Below are positions 39,990-47,421 of a DNA stretch of 47,739 nucleotides, in pieces. The translations under genes were made by a program, and so were the position numbers. Numbering within the stretch: the stretch's first letter is position 1; the number at the start of each line of letters is the position of its first letter. Below the pieces are notes generated by a model. It worked only from the letters and a program-made list of their open reading frames with translations. It did no database searches and was not told the DNA's origin. The DNA is from DASZJY01 sp036260255 (GTDB taxonomy: Bacteria; Actinomycetota; Acidimicrobiia; Acidimicrobiales; AC-14): positions 1 to 47,739 of the forward strand of contig DATAAF010000118.1 in assembly GCA_036260255.1 (NCBI GenBank), given 5' to 3'.

Positions 39990-41353
39990 GCCGCCTCGGC
40001 CAGGGCCTCGGCCAGCGTCGGGTGGACGAGGACGCTGTCGACGATGTCGCCCACCCGGAGCCGGGCGTTGACGGCAACGGCCACCACCGAGATCAGCTCG
40101 GCGGCGTGGCGGCCGACGATCGACCCGCCGAGGACAACCCCGGTGGCGGGGTCGGAGATGATCTTCACGAACCCCCGGGGGTCGTCGTTGATGAGGGCTT
40201 TGGCGCTGGCCGAGAAGGGCACCTTGGTGACCCGGATCTTCCGCCCGGTGGCGAAGGCCTCCGCCTCGGCGATGCCGACCTCGGCGATCTCCGGCTCGGT
40301 GAAGATGGCCTGGGCGGCCTTGTCGTAGTCGATGTGGCGGTGCTGGCGGGCGCCGAGGCCCATCGCATGCTCGGCGATCTTGCGCCCCTGCATGCTGGCC
40401 ACCGATGACAGCGGCAGCTTCCCCGAGAGGTCGCCGGCGGCGTAGATGTTGGCGACGTTCGTCTGGCAGTGGCGGTTGATCGGCACGTAGCCGCCTGGGT
40501 CGACGTCCACCCCGGCCGACTCCAGCCCCAGCCCCTCGGAGTTGGGGATCGAGCCGATCGCCAGCAGGGCGTGGGAGCCCCGGACCACCCGGCCGTCGTG
40601 GCACCGCACGAGGACGTCCTCCCCGTCGCGGTCGATGCCGACGGCCCGGGCCCCCTTGAGCAGCTCGATGTCGCGGCGGAGGAAGTCCTCCTCGAGGGCG
40701 GCCGCGACCTCGGCGTCCTTGCCCGGCAGCACCTGCTGGCGGCTGACGATGAGTGTCACTGCGGTCCCGAACGACCGGAACATGTGCACGAACTCGACCC
40801 CGGTCACCCCAGACCCGATGACCACCAGGCGCTCCGGCAGGGCCGGCGGGGGATAGGCCTGGCGGGTGGTCAGGATCCGGTCGCCGTCGGGCTGGCACCA
40901 GTCGGGGATGCGAGGCCGGCTCCCGGTCGAGAGCACGATGGCGTCGGCCGGGACCTCCTCGGTGCCGTCGGGCCGGTCGACGACGATCTCGTGCGGACCC
41001 GCGAGGCGACCGGTGCCCCGCACGATGCGCACCCCCTGGCTCGCCAGCAGCTCCGACACCGTGTCGTGCAGGCGATCCTCGATGTCGGTGATGCGGCGCT
41101 TGAGGGCCTCGAAGTCGAGCTGCGCGTCGCGGTGGGCCAGGCCCATCCCCGGGGAGCGGCGGGCGAACGACATGGCCCCCCCCGTCGCGATCATGGCCTT
41201 GGACGGGATGCAGTCCCACAGGTGGGCGGCGCCGCCGATGACGTCGCGCTCGACGAGCGTCACCTCGGCGCCCAGGCGCGCGGCGGTGGTGGCGGCGGTG
41301 TTCCCGGCCGGACCACCTCCGACCACGACGAACCGTGTGGGATGTACGGGCAC
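39983..41353 (-). CDS. lpdA: LpdA-type flavoprotein disulfide reductase-like NAD(P)H quinone reductase
   Basis: The 456-residue FAD enzyme aligns with M. tuberculosis Rv3303c. It has FVVVGGGPAGNTAATTAA (FAD), GGAAHLWDCIPSK, the NAD(P) motif VVIGSGVTGVEFVHMF, NIYAAGDLSGKLPLSSVASMQG and the C-terminal HPTLAEALAEAAE. The canonical redox pair C-x4-C is reduced to a single Cys48, Ala43 replacing the first Cys. That loss is shared with LpdA, whose known activity is NAD(P)H:quinone/oxidant reduction rather than dihydrolipoamide oxidation. Unlike my recollection of LpdA, the C-terminal His-Glu pair is kept. GTG 41353 is preferred; GTG 41404 is also in frame. Confidence 0.87.
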   Translation of the reverse strand: MPVHPTRFVVVGGGPAGNTAATTAARLGAEVTLVERDVIGGAAHLWDCIPSKAMIATGGAMSFARRSPGMGLAHRDAQLDFEALKRRITDIEDRLHDTVSELLASQGVRIVRGTGRLAGPHEIVVDRPDGTEEVPADAIVLSTGSRPRIPDWCQPDGDRILTTRQAYPPPALPERLVVIGSGVTGVEFVHMFRSFGTAVTLIVSRQQVLPGKDAEVAAALEEDFLRRDIELLKGARAVGIDRDGEDVLVRCHDGRVVRGSHALLAIGSIPNSEGLGLESAGVDVDPGGYVPINRHCQTNVANIYAAGDLSGKLPLSSVASMQGRKIAEHAMGLGARQHRHIDYDKAAQAIFTEPEIAEVGIAEAEAFATGRKIRVTKVPFSASAKALINDDPRGFVKIISDPATGVVLGGSIVGRHAAELISVVAVAVNARLRVGDIVDSVLVHPTLAEALAEAAE

Positions 41354-41481
41354 GACCCCAGGGTATCGCCGGCCCGATCGACCGAATCCGTCCGCGGGCG
41401 GCACGATAGGGAGATGGACTCGCGGGGCCGGCGCGCCCGGAGCGGGGTGCGGAGGGCCGGCGGCAGCACCGGGGGAACCAG

Positions 41482-42894
41482 GTGAGCGACGCGTTCTCCG
41501 CCCTGGGCGACCTGGCCTCTCCGTGGGCCTACGTCGTCGTGTTCCTGCTCGCCGTGTTGGAGACGGCCGCCTTCGTGGGCTTGGCGGTGCCCGGGGAGCT
41601 GGGCCTGCTCGTCGGCGGCTTCGTGGTGTCGGAAGGCCGGGCCAGCCTGGGCGTGATGATGGTGTTGGCGGCGGTGGGCGCCGCCCTGGGGGACTCCATC
41701 GGCTACTGCATCGGGAGGCGGTTCGGGCCCCGGATCCGCGAGGGGCGACTGGGCGCCAAGGTCGGCGAGCGGCGGTGGCAGCGGGCGGAGGACGCCCTGC
41801 GGCGGTACGGCGGGCGGGCGGTGTTCTTCGGCCGCTTCGTCGGGATCCTGCGGGCCCTCGTCCCCGCGCTGGCCGGCGCCTCGGGGCTCCGCTACCGGCG
41901 CTTCCTCCTCTGGGACGCCTTGGGCGCGGTCATCTGGGGACCGGGCCTGGTGTGGCTCGGCTACATGGCGGGCGGGTCGTACGACAAGGTGGCGCAGTGG
42001 ACGGGCCGGGCCGGGCTGGTCCTGCTCGGGCTGGCGCTGGTCATGGGCACGCTCCTTGCCGGCGGACGCTGGCTCTCCCGCCACCCCGAGGAATGGGCCG
42101 TCTGGCGCGACCGGATGCTGGCCGAGCCCGTCGTCGGCCAGGTCCTGCGCCTCTGCGCCCGTCCGGTGCGCTTCCTCGGGCGCCGCCTGCGACCCGGCAG
42201 CGCACTCGGGCTGTCGCTCACCCTGCAGCTGGCGGTGATCGGCGCGGCCGCCTGGTTGTTCGCGACCGTCCTCAAGGACGTCGTGGCCGGCGACCAGCTT
42301 TCCACCCTCGACGAGCCCGTCACCCGCTACGTCGCCGATCACCGGGAGCCGTGGCTCACCACGCTGTTCCGCCGGGTCACCTTCCTCGGGGACCTCGTCG
42401 TCCTCGTTCCGCTCGTCGGCGTGGTCGGCCTGTGGATCTGGCGCCGCACGCGCAGCTGGGTGCCGCTCCTCACCCTCTCCGCCGCGCTCGCCGGCTCGGT
42501 GGCCCTCTACACGGTGGTCCGACCGCTCGTGGGGCGGCCCCGCCCGGAGATGGGCCCTCTCGTGGCCGAGGCGGCCGGCTTCGCCTTCCCGTCGGGCCAC
42601 GCGACCCAGGCCATGGCGCTCTACGGCCTGCTGGCCGTGCTCGTCTCCCGCCACGTCCGGAGCTGGACGCGGTCGGTGGCGGTGTGGACGGCGGCCGCCC
42701 TCATCGTGGTGTTGGTGGGATTCTCCCGGCTGTACCTGGGCGTCAACTGGGTGACCGACGTCGTCGGCGGCTACGCGCTCGGCGCCCTGTGGCTGGTCGC
42801 GGTGGTGGCCACGACGGCCGGCATGCGCCGTCTCCAACGGGGACGCGTGCCGCCCGCTCGAACCGAGCGGGTCGAGGCGACCGACGCCGTCTGA
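41482..42894 (+). CDS. DedA (VTT)-PAP2 fusion membrane protein
   Basis: The 470-residue protein joins an N-terminal DedA/VTT domain to a C-terminal PAP2 phosphatase-like domain. DedA part: FLLAVLETAAFVGLAVPGE, GALGDSIGYCIGRRFG-type segment, and FFGRFVGILRALVPALAG. PAP2 part: VVRPLVGRPRP, FPSGHATQAMALYG and SRLYLGVNWVTDVVGG. The usual KX6RP begins with Arg, and the nucleophile His of SRX5HX3D is Asn422 (codon 42745-42747). DedA proteins move polyprenyl or phospholipids across the membrane and PAP2 enzymes dephosphorylate lipid phosphates, so the fusion suggests lipid-carrier recycling; catalysis is in doubt. The start is GTG 41482 with GGGGGA upstream. Confidence 0.87.
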   Translation: MSDAFSALGDLASPWAYVVVFLLAVLETAAFVGLAVPGELGLLVGGFVVSEGRASLGVMMVLAAVGAALGDSIGYCIGRRFGPRIREGRLGAKVGERRWQRAEDALRRYGGRAVFFGRFVGILRALVPALAGASGLRYRRFLLWDALGAVIWGPGLVWLGYMAGGSYDKVAQWTGRAGLVLLGLALVMGTLLAGGRWLSRHPEEWAVWRDRMLAEPVVGQVLRLCARPVRFLGRRLRPGSALGLSLTLQLAVIGAAAWLFATVLKDVVAGDQLSTLDEPVTRYVADHREPWLTTLFRRVTFLGDLVVLVPLVGVVGLWIWRRTRSWVPLLTLSAALAGSVALYTVVRPLVGRPRPEMGPLVAEAAGFAFPSGHATQAMALYGLLAVLVSRHVRSWTRSVAVWTAAALIVVLVGFSRLYLGVNWVTDVVGGYALGALWLVAVVATTAGMRRLQRGRVPPARTERVEATDAV

Positions 42895-42925
42895 GCGGCC
42901 GCCCGCCCGCCCCACGTCCGCTCCG

Positions 42926-42940
42926 AGCGGCCGCTAGTTT
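42926..42940 (+). promoter_or_regulatory. Palindrome AGCGGCCGCT next to a candidate -10 (TAGTTT) of the ABC operon
   Basis: A 10-bp palindrome (42926-42935) abuts TAGTTT (42935-42940), a TANNNT match about 34 nt ahead of the substrate-binding protein ATG at 42974. It could be an operator, but GCGGCCGC strings arise easily at this base composition. Confidence 0.25.
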
Positions 42941-42973
42941 GAACGGCCGTCGAAGAACCGAGGGGAAACGGAC

Positions 42974-44026
42974 ATGCGGGAACAGGGCGGGACCGACCGA
43001 CCGCCGGACGAGGGCCTGACCCGGCGCCGCCTGCTCGGGCTGGCCGGTGCGGGTGTCATCGGTTTGGCCCTGGCGGGGTGCGGCGACGAAGACGACGAGA
43101 CGTCGACCGCATCGCAGGGCGGGGCAGGGACGACCCAGGCACCGTCGCTCGCCGGCAAGAAGGTCTCCGTGGCCGCCTACTCCAAGAACCATGCCTCGTC
43201 GCCGTTGTTCTGGCAGAAGTTCGCGCCCGAGGGGCTCGAGGTGGAGGTGAAGATCTTCACCAGCGGCAGCGACATGAACCGGGCGATGGAGGCCGGAGAC
43301 CTCGATTTCGGCCTGTTCGGCATGTACAACGGGCTCATCGAGAGGGAGCAGGGCTTCGGCTCGAAGATCATCTGCATGGCGGCGCGGCGGGGCATGGGGC
43401 TGGCGGCACGGGCCGACCGGGGCATCAACTCCGTCGCCGACCTGCGGGGCAGGACCATCGCCGTGCCGCCCCCGGGGTTACAGGTTCTCGTCCTCACCCA
43501 CCTGTTGAGCCAGGCCGGGATGCAGCTCGACCGCGACTTGAAGTCGGTCCCGCTCGGATACGCCGACCACGCCGCCGCCCTCGAGCGGGGCGAGATCGAC
43601 GCCTACATGGGCACCGAGCCGCCCGTCACCCAGAGCGTCGTGTCCGGGGTCGGCAAGCGCCTGGTCGACCCGGCCAGCACACCGATCGGCGACTTCAACA
43701 CCGCCATCTGGGCGTCGCCCAGGATGCTCGAGCAACCCGACCTGCTGCGGGCCGCCACCAAGATGCAGCGCGACGCCGCCGAGTACCTGACGCCGGGCGG
43801 CGTCAACGACCGGGCCGTCTGGAAGGACCTCCTCGTCAGTCAGTTCGGCTACACCGAGGCGGTGTACAACGAGGTCCTGTCCAACATCGGCGCGGTGTGG
43901 AGGTTCGACGAGGCCCGCCGGCGGCAGGTCGAGGCCGGCGGTGCCCTCATGCGGAGCACCGGCGTGCTGAAGAAGGACCCCGACTACTCGCAGGTGTTCG
44001 CCCTCGAGTACCAGCCCAGCGCCTAG
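42974..44026 (+). CDS. ABC transporter substrate-binding lipoprotein (NMT1/SsuA-like)
   Basis: The 350-residue protein starts with a twin-arginine type lipoprotein signal: TRRRLLGLAGAGVIGLALAGC, with the lipidated Cys after LAG. The mature part has KKVSVAAYSKNHASSPLFWQ, MEAGDLDFGLFGMYNGLIE, the hinge SVADLRGRTIAVPPPG and GYADHAAALERGEIDAYMGTEPP, the layout of nitrate/sulfonate/pyrimidine-type binding proteins. The ligand is unknown. ATG 42974 has GAGGGGA upstream. Permease and ATPase genes follow at once. Confidence 0.87.
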   Translation: MREQGGTDRPPDEGLTRRRLLGLAGAGVIGLALAGCGDEDDETSTASQGGAGTTQAPSLAGKKVSVAAYSKNHASSPLFWQKFAPEGLEVEVKIFTSGSDMNRAMEAGDLDFGLFGMYNGLIEREQGFGSKIICMAARRGMGLAARADRGINSVADLRGRTIAVPPPGLQVLVLTHLLSQAGMQLDRDLKSVPLGYADHAAALERGEIDAYMGTEPPVTQSVVSGVGKRLVDPASTPIGDFNTAIWASPRMLEQPDLLRAATKMQRDAAEYLTPGGVNDRAVWKDLLVSQFGYTEAVYNEVLSNIGAVWRFDEARRRQVEAGGALMRSTGVLKKDPDYSQVFALEYQPSA

Positions 44027-44033
44027 GACCCAG

Positions 44034-44984
44034 TTGGCCGAGCCCACCGTCGACCGCTCCCCCGGGCCGGCGCCGCCTCCGGCCGACGAGGTCGACAGGG
44101 CCGCCGGCGAGCCCGAATCGGAGGTCCTCGCCGACGCCGACCTGGCTCCGGCGCTGGTCGGCGGTGTCCCCCTGCCGCCCCGGCGGCGGCTCCGGATCGG
44201 GCGGCGGCGGCTGCTCGGCCTGGTCGTGCCCGCCTGCCTGGTGGCGCTGTGGCAGGTGGCCATCTCGACGGGGTGGATCTCGCGCCGGGTCCTTCCCTCC
44301 CCCTGGGCGGTGGCGGTGGCCGCCCGGGACTTCTTCGCCGGGCCTACCCAGGAGACCCTGCCCGGGGTCGTCCCCTTCCGCGGCGCCGCCACCCAGCACC
44401 TCTCGGCCAGCATCACCCGGTGGCTGGCGGCCTACGCCCTCGCCTGCGCGGTGGGGCTGGCCATCGGCCTCGGCATCGGGCTCTCCCGCCGGGTGGCCGA
44501 CCTCATCGACCCGGTGGTGCAGGCGCTGCGCTCGATCCCGATCTTCGCCTGGCTCCCGCTCGCCCTCGTGTGGTTCGGGCTGGGCGAGGGGGCGGCTCGT
44601 TACCTCGTGTTCATCGGCGCCCTGTGGCCCATCGTGGTGGCGACCGGCGACGCCGTCTCCCGCGTGCCGAAGGCCTACGTGGAGACCGCGCTGATGCTGG
44701 GCACGCGCCGGCGGGCGCTGGCCCGCAAGGTGTACGTGCCGGCGGCGCTCCCCGGCATCGTCACCGGGCTGCGGCTGGGCATGACGCTCGGCTGGATGAG
44801 CGTGATCGTCGCCGAGCTCACGGGGACCCGGCGAGGGATCGGCGCCATGATGAACGCCGCCCGCGAGACGGGGCGGCTCGACCAGATCCTGGTGGGCATG
44901 GTGTGCTTCGCGGTCGTGGGCCTGGTCGGCGATTTCGTCCTGCGCGGCGTGACCCGCCGGTACGTGGCTTGGAACGACGCCTGA
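44034..44984 (+). CDS. ABC transporter permease (SsuC/TauC-like)
   Basis: The 316-residue protein has a long acidic/Pro-rich N-terminal tail, then six or so helices. It carries the import-type EAA loop as YVETALMLGTRRRALARKVYVPAALPGIVTGLRLG, seen here as ETALMLGTRRR and VPAALPGIVTGLR. RSIPIFAWLPLALVWFGLGEG is typical of sulfonate/taurine/pyrimidine permeases. The start is TTG 44034, 8 bp after the preceding stop, with AGGA nearby. Confidence 0.87.
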   Translation: MAEPTVDRSPGPAPPPADEVDRAAGEPESEVLADADLAPALVGGVPLPPRRRLRIGRRRLLGLVVPACLVALWQVAISTGWISRRVLPSPWAVAVAARDFFAGPTQETLPGVVPFRGAATQHLSASITRWLAAYALACAVGLAIGLGIGLSRRVADLIDPVVQALRSIPIFAWLPLALVWFGLGEGAARYLVFIGALWPIVVATGDAVSRVPKAYVETALMLGTRRRALARKVYVPAALPGIVTGLRLGMTLGWMSVIVAELTGTRRGIGAMMNAARETGRLDQILVGMVCFAVVGLVGDFVLRGVTRRYVAWNDA

Positions 44985-44988
44985 GGTC

Positions 44989-45744
44989 TTGACGGCATCG
45001 AGCTCGTCGCCGGAGGTGACGGTGCGCGGTCTGCGCAAGTCGTTCGGCGCCGTCGAGGTCCTGAGCGGCGTGGACCTCGACGTGGCGCGCGGCGAGGTCA
45101 TGGCCGTCCTCGGGCCGAGCGGGTGTGGGAAGACCACCCTGCTCCGGGTGCTGGCCGGCTTCGAGCAGGCCGACGCCGGCGTGGTGGAGGTCGACGGCGA
45201 GCCGGTGCGGGGGCCGTCGCCCAAGCGGGGCATGGTCGCCCAGGCGGGCACCCTCTTCCCGTGGCTCCAACTGCGCGCCAACCTGGCGTGGGGGCTGGAT
45301 GCGGCGGGCGCGCCGGACACCGACGCGGTCGTCGACGAGCTCCTCGAGGTGACCGGCCTGGCGGGTTTCGCCGACGCTCTGCCGCGGCACCTCTCGGGGG
45401 GCATGCGCCAGCGGGCGGCCATCGCCCAGGTGCTGGCCACCCGCCCCCCGGTGCTCCTCTTGGACGAGCCCTTCGGCGCCCTCGACGCCCAGACCCGGCT
45501 GCGCATGCACGAGTGGCTGCGGCGGCTTCTGGCCGAGCGCCCGACCACCGTCGTGCTGGTGACTCACGACGTGGACGAAGCCTTGCTGCTCGGCGACCGC
45601 CTGGGCCTGCTCTCCGCCCGCCCGGGGCGCGTCACCGGGGTGGTCGAGGTGCCCCTGCCCGCCGACCGCGGTCGGGCCACGCTGTCCGACCCGCGGTTCG
45701 TGTCGCTCAAGGACGAGGTCCTGCGGCGGGTGCTCGACCAGTGA
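44989..45744 (+). CDS. ABC transporter ATP-binding protein (SsuB/TauB-like)
   Basis: The 251-residue ATPase has Walker A GPSGCGKTT, Q-loop VAQAGTLFPWLQL, signature LSGGMRQRAAIAQ, Walker B VLLLDEPFGALD and H-loop VTHDVDEALLL. TTG 44989 keeps the first beta strand (PEVTVRGLRKSFG) but its GAGG lies only 2 nt away. GTG 45022 has a strong GGAGG 5 nt upstream but would remove that strand, so the TTG is kept. It overlaps the methyltransferase gene by 4 bp. Confidence 0.9.
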   Translation: MTASSSSPEVTVRGLRKSFGAVEVLSGVDLDVARGEVMAVLGPSGCGKTTLLRVLAGFEQADAGVVEVDGEPVRGPSPKRGMVAQAGTLFPWLQLRANLAWGLDAAGAPDTDAVVDELLEVTGLAGFADALPRHLSGGMRQRAAIAQVLATRPPVLLLDEPFGALDAQTRLRMHEWLRRLLAERPTTVVLVTHDVDEALLLGDRLGLLSARPGRVTGVVEVPLPADRGRATLSDPRFVSLKDEVLRRVLDQ

Positions 45745-46511
45745 CCGCCGACTGGCCGTCGTACCTCGACCGGTACCACGCCGACCATCCCGGGATCACC
45801 GAAGACGTCTTGGGCTGCGCCGCCGACGAGTCGGGGCGGTCGCCCTACGACTGGCTTCTGGAGCCGGTGCCGGCCGGTGGCGGTGTGGTGCTCGACATCG
45901 GGTGCGGGAGCGCGCCGGTGGCGCGCCGCCTGGGCGGCGGGCATGGGTACGTGGGCGTCGACCGGTCGGCGAGCGAACTGCGGCGTGCCGTCGCGACGGG
46001 CCCGGTGGCGGTCGCCTTGGCCGATGCCCGCGCCCTCCCGGTGGGCGACGCGCAGGCGCACGCCATCGTCGCCTCGATGATGCTGATGGTCGCAGCCGAG
46101 GTCGACCGCGTCCTGGCCGAGGTGGGGCGCGTGCTGCGCCCCGGCGGGACGTTCGTCGCCACCTTCCCGACCCGGGCGGCCGACGACGACCCGTCCGCCG
46201 GTGTCTTCGCCGAGGTTCTGGCCGTGCTGGGACAACGCCAGGTCCGCTACCCCGGGTCGCTCGACCCGCCCACCCTGCGACCCCGGCTGGCGGCGGCCGG
46301 CTTGGCGCTCTCCGAGGACGTGCACGGCCGGTTCACCCGCCACGTCGGCGTCGAGCAGTGCCGCCTGGTGGCCGACTCCTTCTACGCCATCGGCGCCGAC
46401 GACGCGCAGCTGGCCGAGGCCCGGGCCCGGTTGCGGGCGCGGGCCGCCACCGGGCCCTTCCCGCTCACCTATCGCGTTCGCCGGTTGGTCGCCGTGCGTC
46501 GGTCACACTGA
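45741..46511 (+). CDS. Class I SAM-dependent methyltransferase
   Basis: The 256-residue protein has the SAM motif VVLDIGCGSAPVARRLG, the acidic strand end YVGVDRSASELRRAV, ALADARALPVGDAQAHAIVAS, and VLRPGGTFVATFPTRA, the Methyltransf_11 layout. The substrate is not evident. GTG 45741 overlaps the ATPase stop (GTGA), so it is likely part of the ABC operon and may act on the imported compound. Confidence 0.85.
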   Translation: MTADWPSYLDRYHADHPGITEDVLGCAADESGRSPYDWLLEPVPAGGGVVLDIGCGSAPVARRLGGGHGYVGVDRSASELRRAVATGPVAVALADARALPVGDAQAHAIVASMMLMVAAEVDRVLAEVGRVLRPGGTFVATFPTRAADDDPSAGVFAEVLAVLGQRQVRYPGSLDPPTLRPRLAAAGLALSEDVHGRFTRHVGVEQCRLVADSFYAIGADDAQLAEARARLRARAATGPFPLTYRVRRLVAVRRSH

Positions 46512-46515
46512 GGCC

Positions 46516-47112
46516 GTGCGACTTCGGCATGCGCTACGGCGGGACCTTCCGGCGATCGCCGACCTGTGGGCAGAGGCGTTCGTCGGCGATCCCTACCTGC
46601 GCTGGATCCAGCCGGACGATCGACGATGGCCCGAGTTCGGCCGGGCGTGGATGACGTTCATCGTCGAGCTGACGTTCGAGCGGGGCCACACCTACGTCCA
46701 CGAAGCGGTCGACGTGGCGGTGGCCTGGATCCCGCCTGACCTCTCGCTGGTCGGCCCGGACGACGTGGTCCGCGGGCGGGGCATCATCGCCGAGCATTCC
46801 GGCGAGGCCCGGGCCGACGAGGCGGTCGCCACCATCATGGCGGCTCGGGCCCGTGCCCTCGACGTGCCCCACTGGACCCCGCAGTACCTCGGCGTCCGGC
46901 CCGCCCGGCAGGGCGCCGGCCTCGGAAGCGCCGCTGTCGCCCCGATGCTCCACGTCTGCGACGACGAGGGGCTTCCCTGTGTGCTGGTGTCGACCAGCCC
47001 TCGCAACCTGCCGTTCCACGAGCGGCTCGGCTTCCGCGTCGACGGAGAGGTCGTGACGGCCGACGGGGCCGCCGTCATGCGCCCGATGCACCGGGAGCCC
47101 ACCGTTCGCTGA
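46516..47112 (+). CDS. GNAT family N-acetyltransferase
   Basis: The 198-residue protein begins VRLRHALRRDLPAIADLWAEAF. The acetyl-CoA loop follows as PQYLGVRPARQGAGLGSAAVAPML (Q/R-x-x-G-x-G/A pattern: RQGAGLG), then LVSTSPRNLPFHERLGFRV and the final strands. The substrate is unknown. GTG 46516 starts 4 bp after the methyltransferase stop. Confidence 0.87.
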   Translation: MRLRHALRRDLPAIADLWAEAFVGDPYLRWIQPDDRRWPEFGRAWMTFIVELTFERGHTYVHEAVDVAVAWIPPDLSLVGPDDVVRGRGIIAEHSGEARADEAVATIMAARARALDVPHWTPQYLGVRPARQGAGLGSAAVAPMLHVCDDEGLPCVLVSTSPRNLPFHERLGFRVDGEVVTADGAAVMRPMHREPTVR

Positions 47113-47174
47113 CGTGGCTCGGCCCCTAACCTGGTCGGTCGGGCGCCGGCGGCGGCGGAACAGGAGGGTGAAGG

Positions 47175-47421
47175 GTGAAGTCGCCGTGGAAGTCGATGAT
47201 GTCGATGGCCCCCGACCGCGAGTACCTGGTGCTCGCCACCAGGATCCCGCCTCGCCGCCGTCGTCGACCCTGCGGCTCTTCAGGGGCGCAAGTGCCGTCC
47301 GCAAGCAGCTCGAAGGAACCAAGGGGGTCGTAGGCTTCTCTCTTCTCGCCCGACCGTGGAAGAAGCAGTACGTCCCGTCGCTCGCTCGACGGACGATGCC
47401 CTCCGGTATGTCCCAGCGAAG
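47175..47421 (+). pseudogene. Frameshifted DUF3291/antibiotic-monooxygenase-like remnant
   Basis: The stretch between the GNAT and EamA genes has no intact gene but keeps a good start: AGGAGG (47162-47167) 7 nt before GTG 47175. The first frame reads VKSPWKSMMSMAPDREYLV, then LATRIPPR. About 47250 the coding signal moves to another frame (STLRLFRGASAVRKQLEG, then TKGVVGFSLLARPWKKQY). About 47370 it moves again (TDDALRYV). In order these resemble a small monooxygenase-like family that reads EYLVLAsR...RRQL..tpGlvGysL.a......TlSvWeDeaAL..Fv, recalled from memory. Two frameshifts suggest decay, or sequencing error. Confidence 0.5.
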
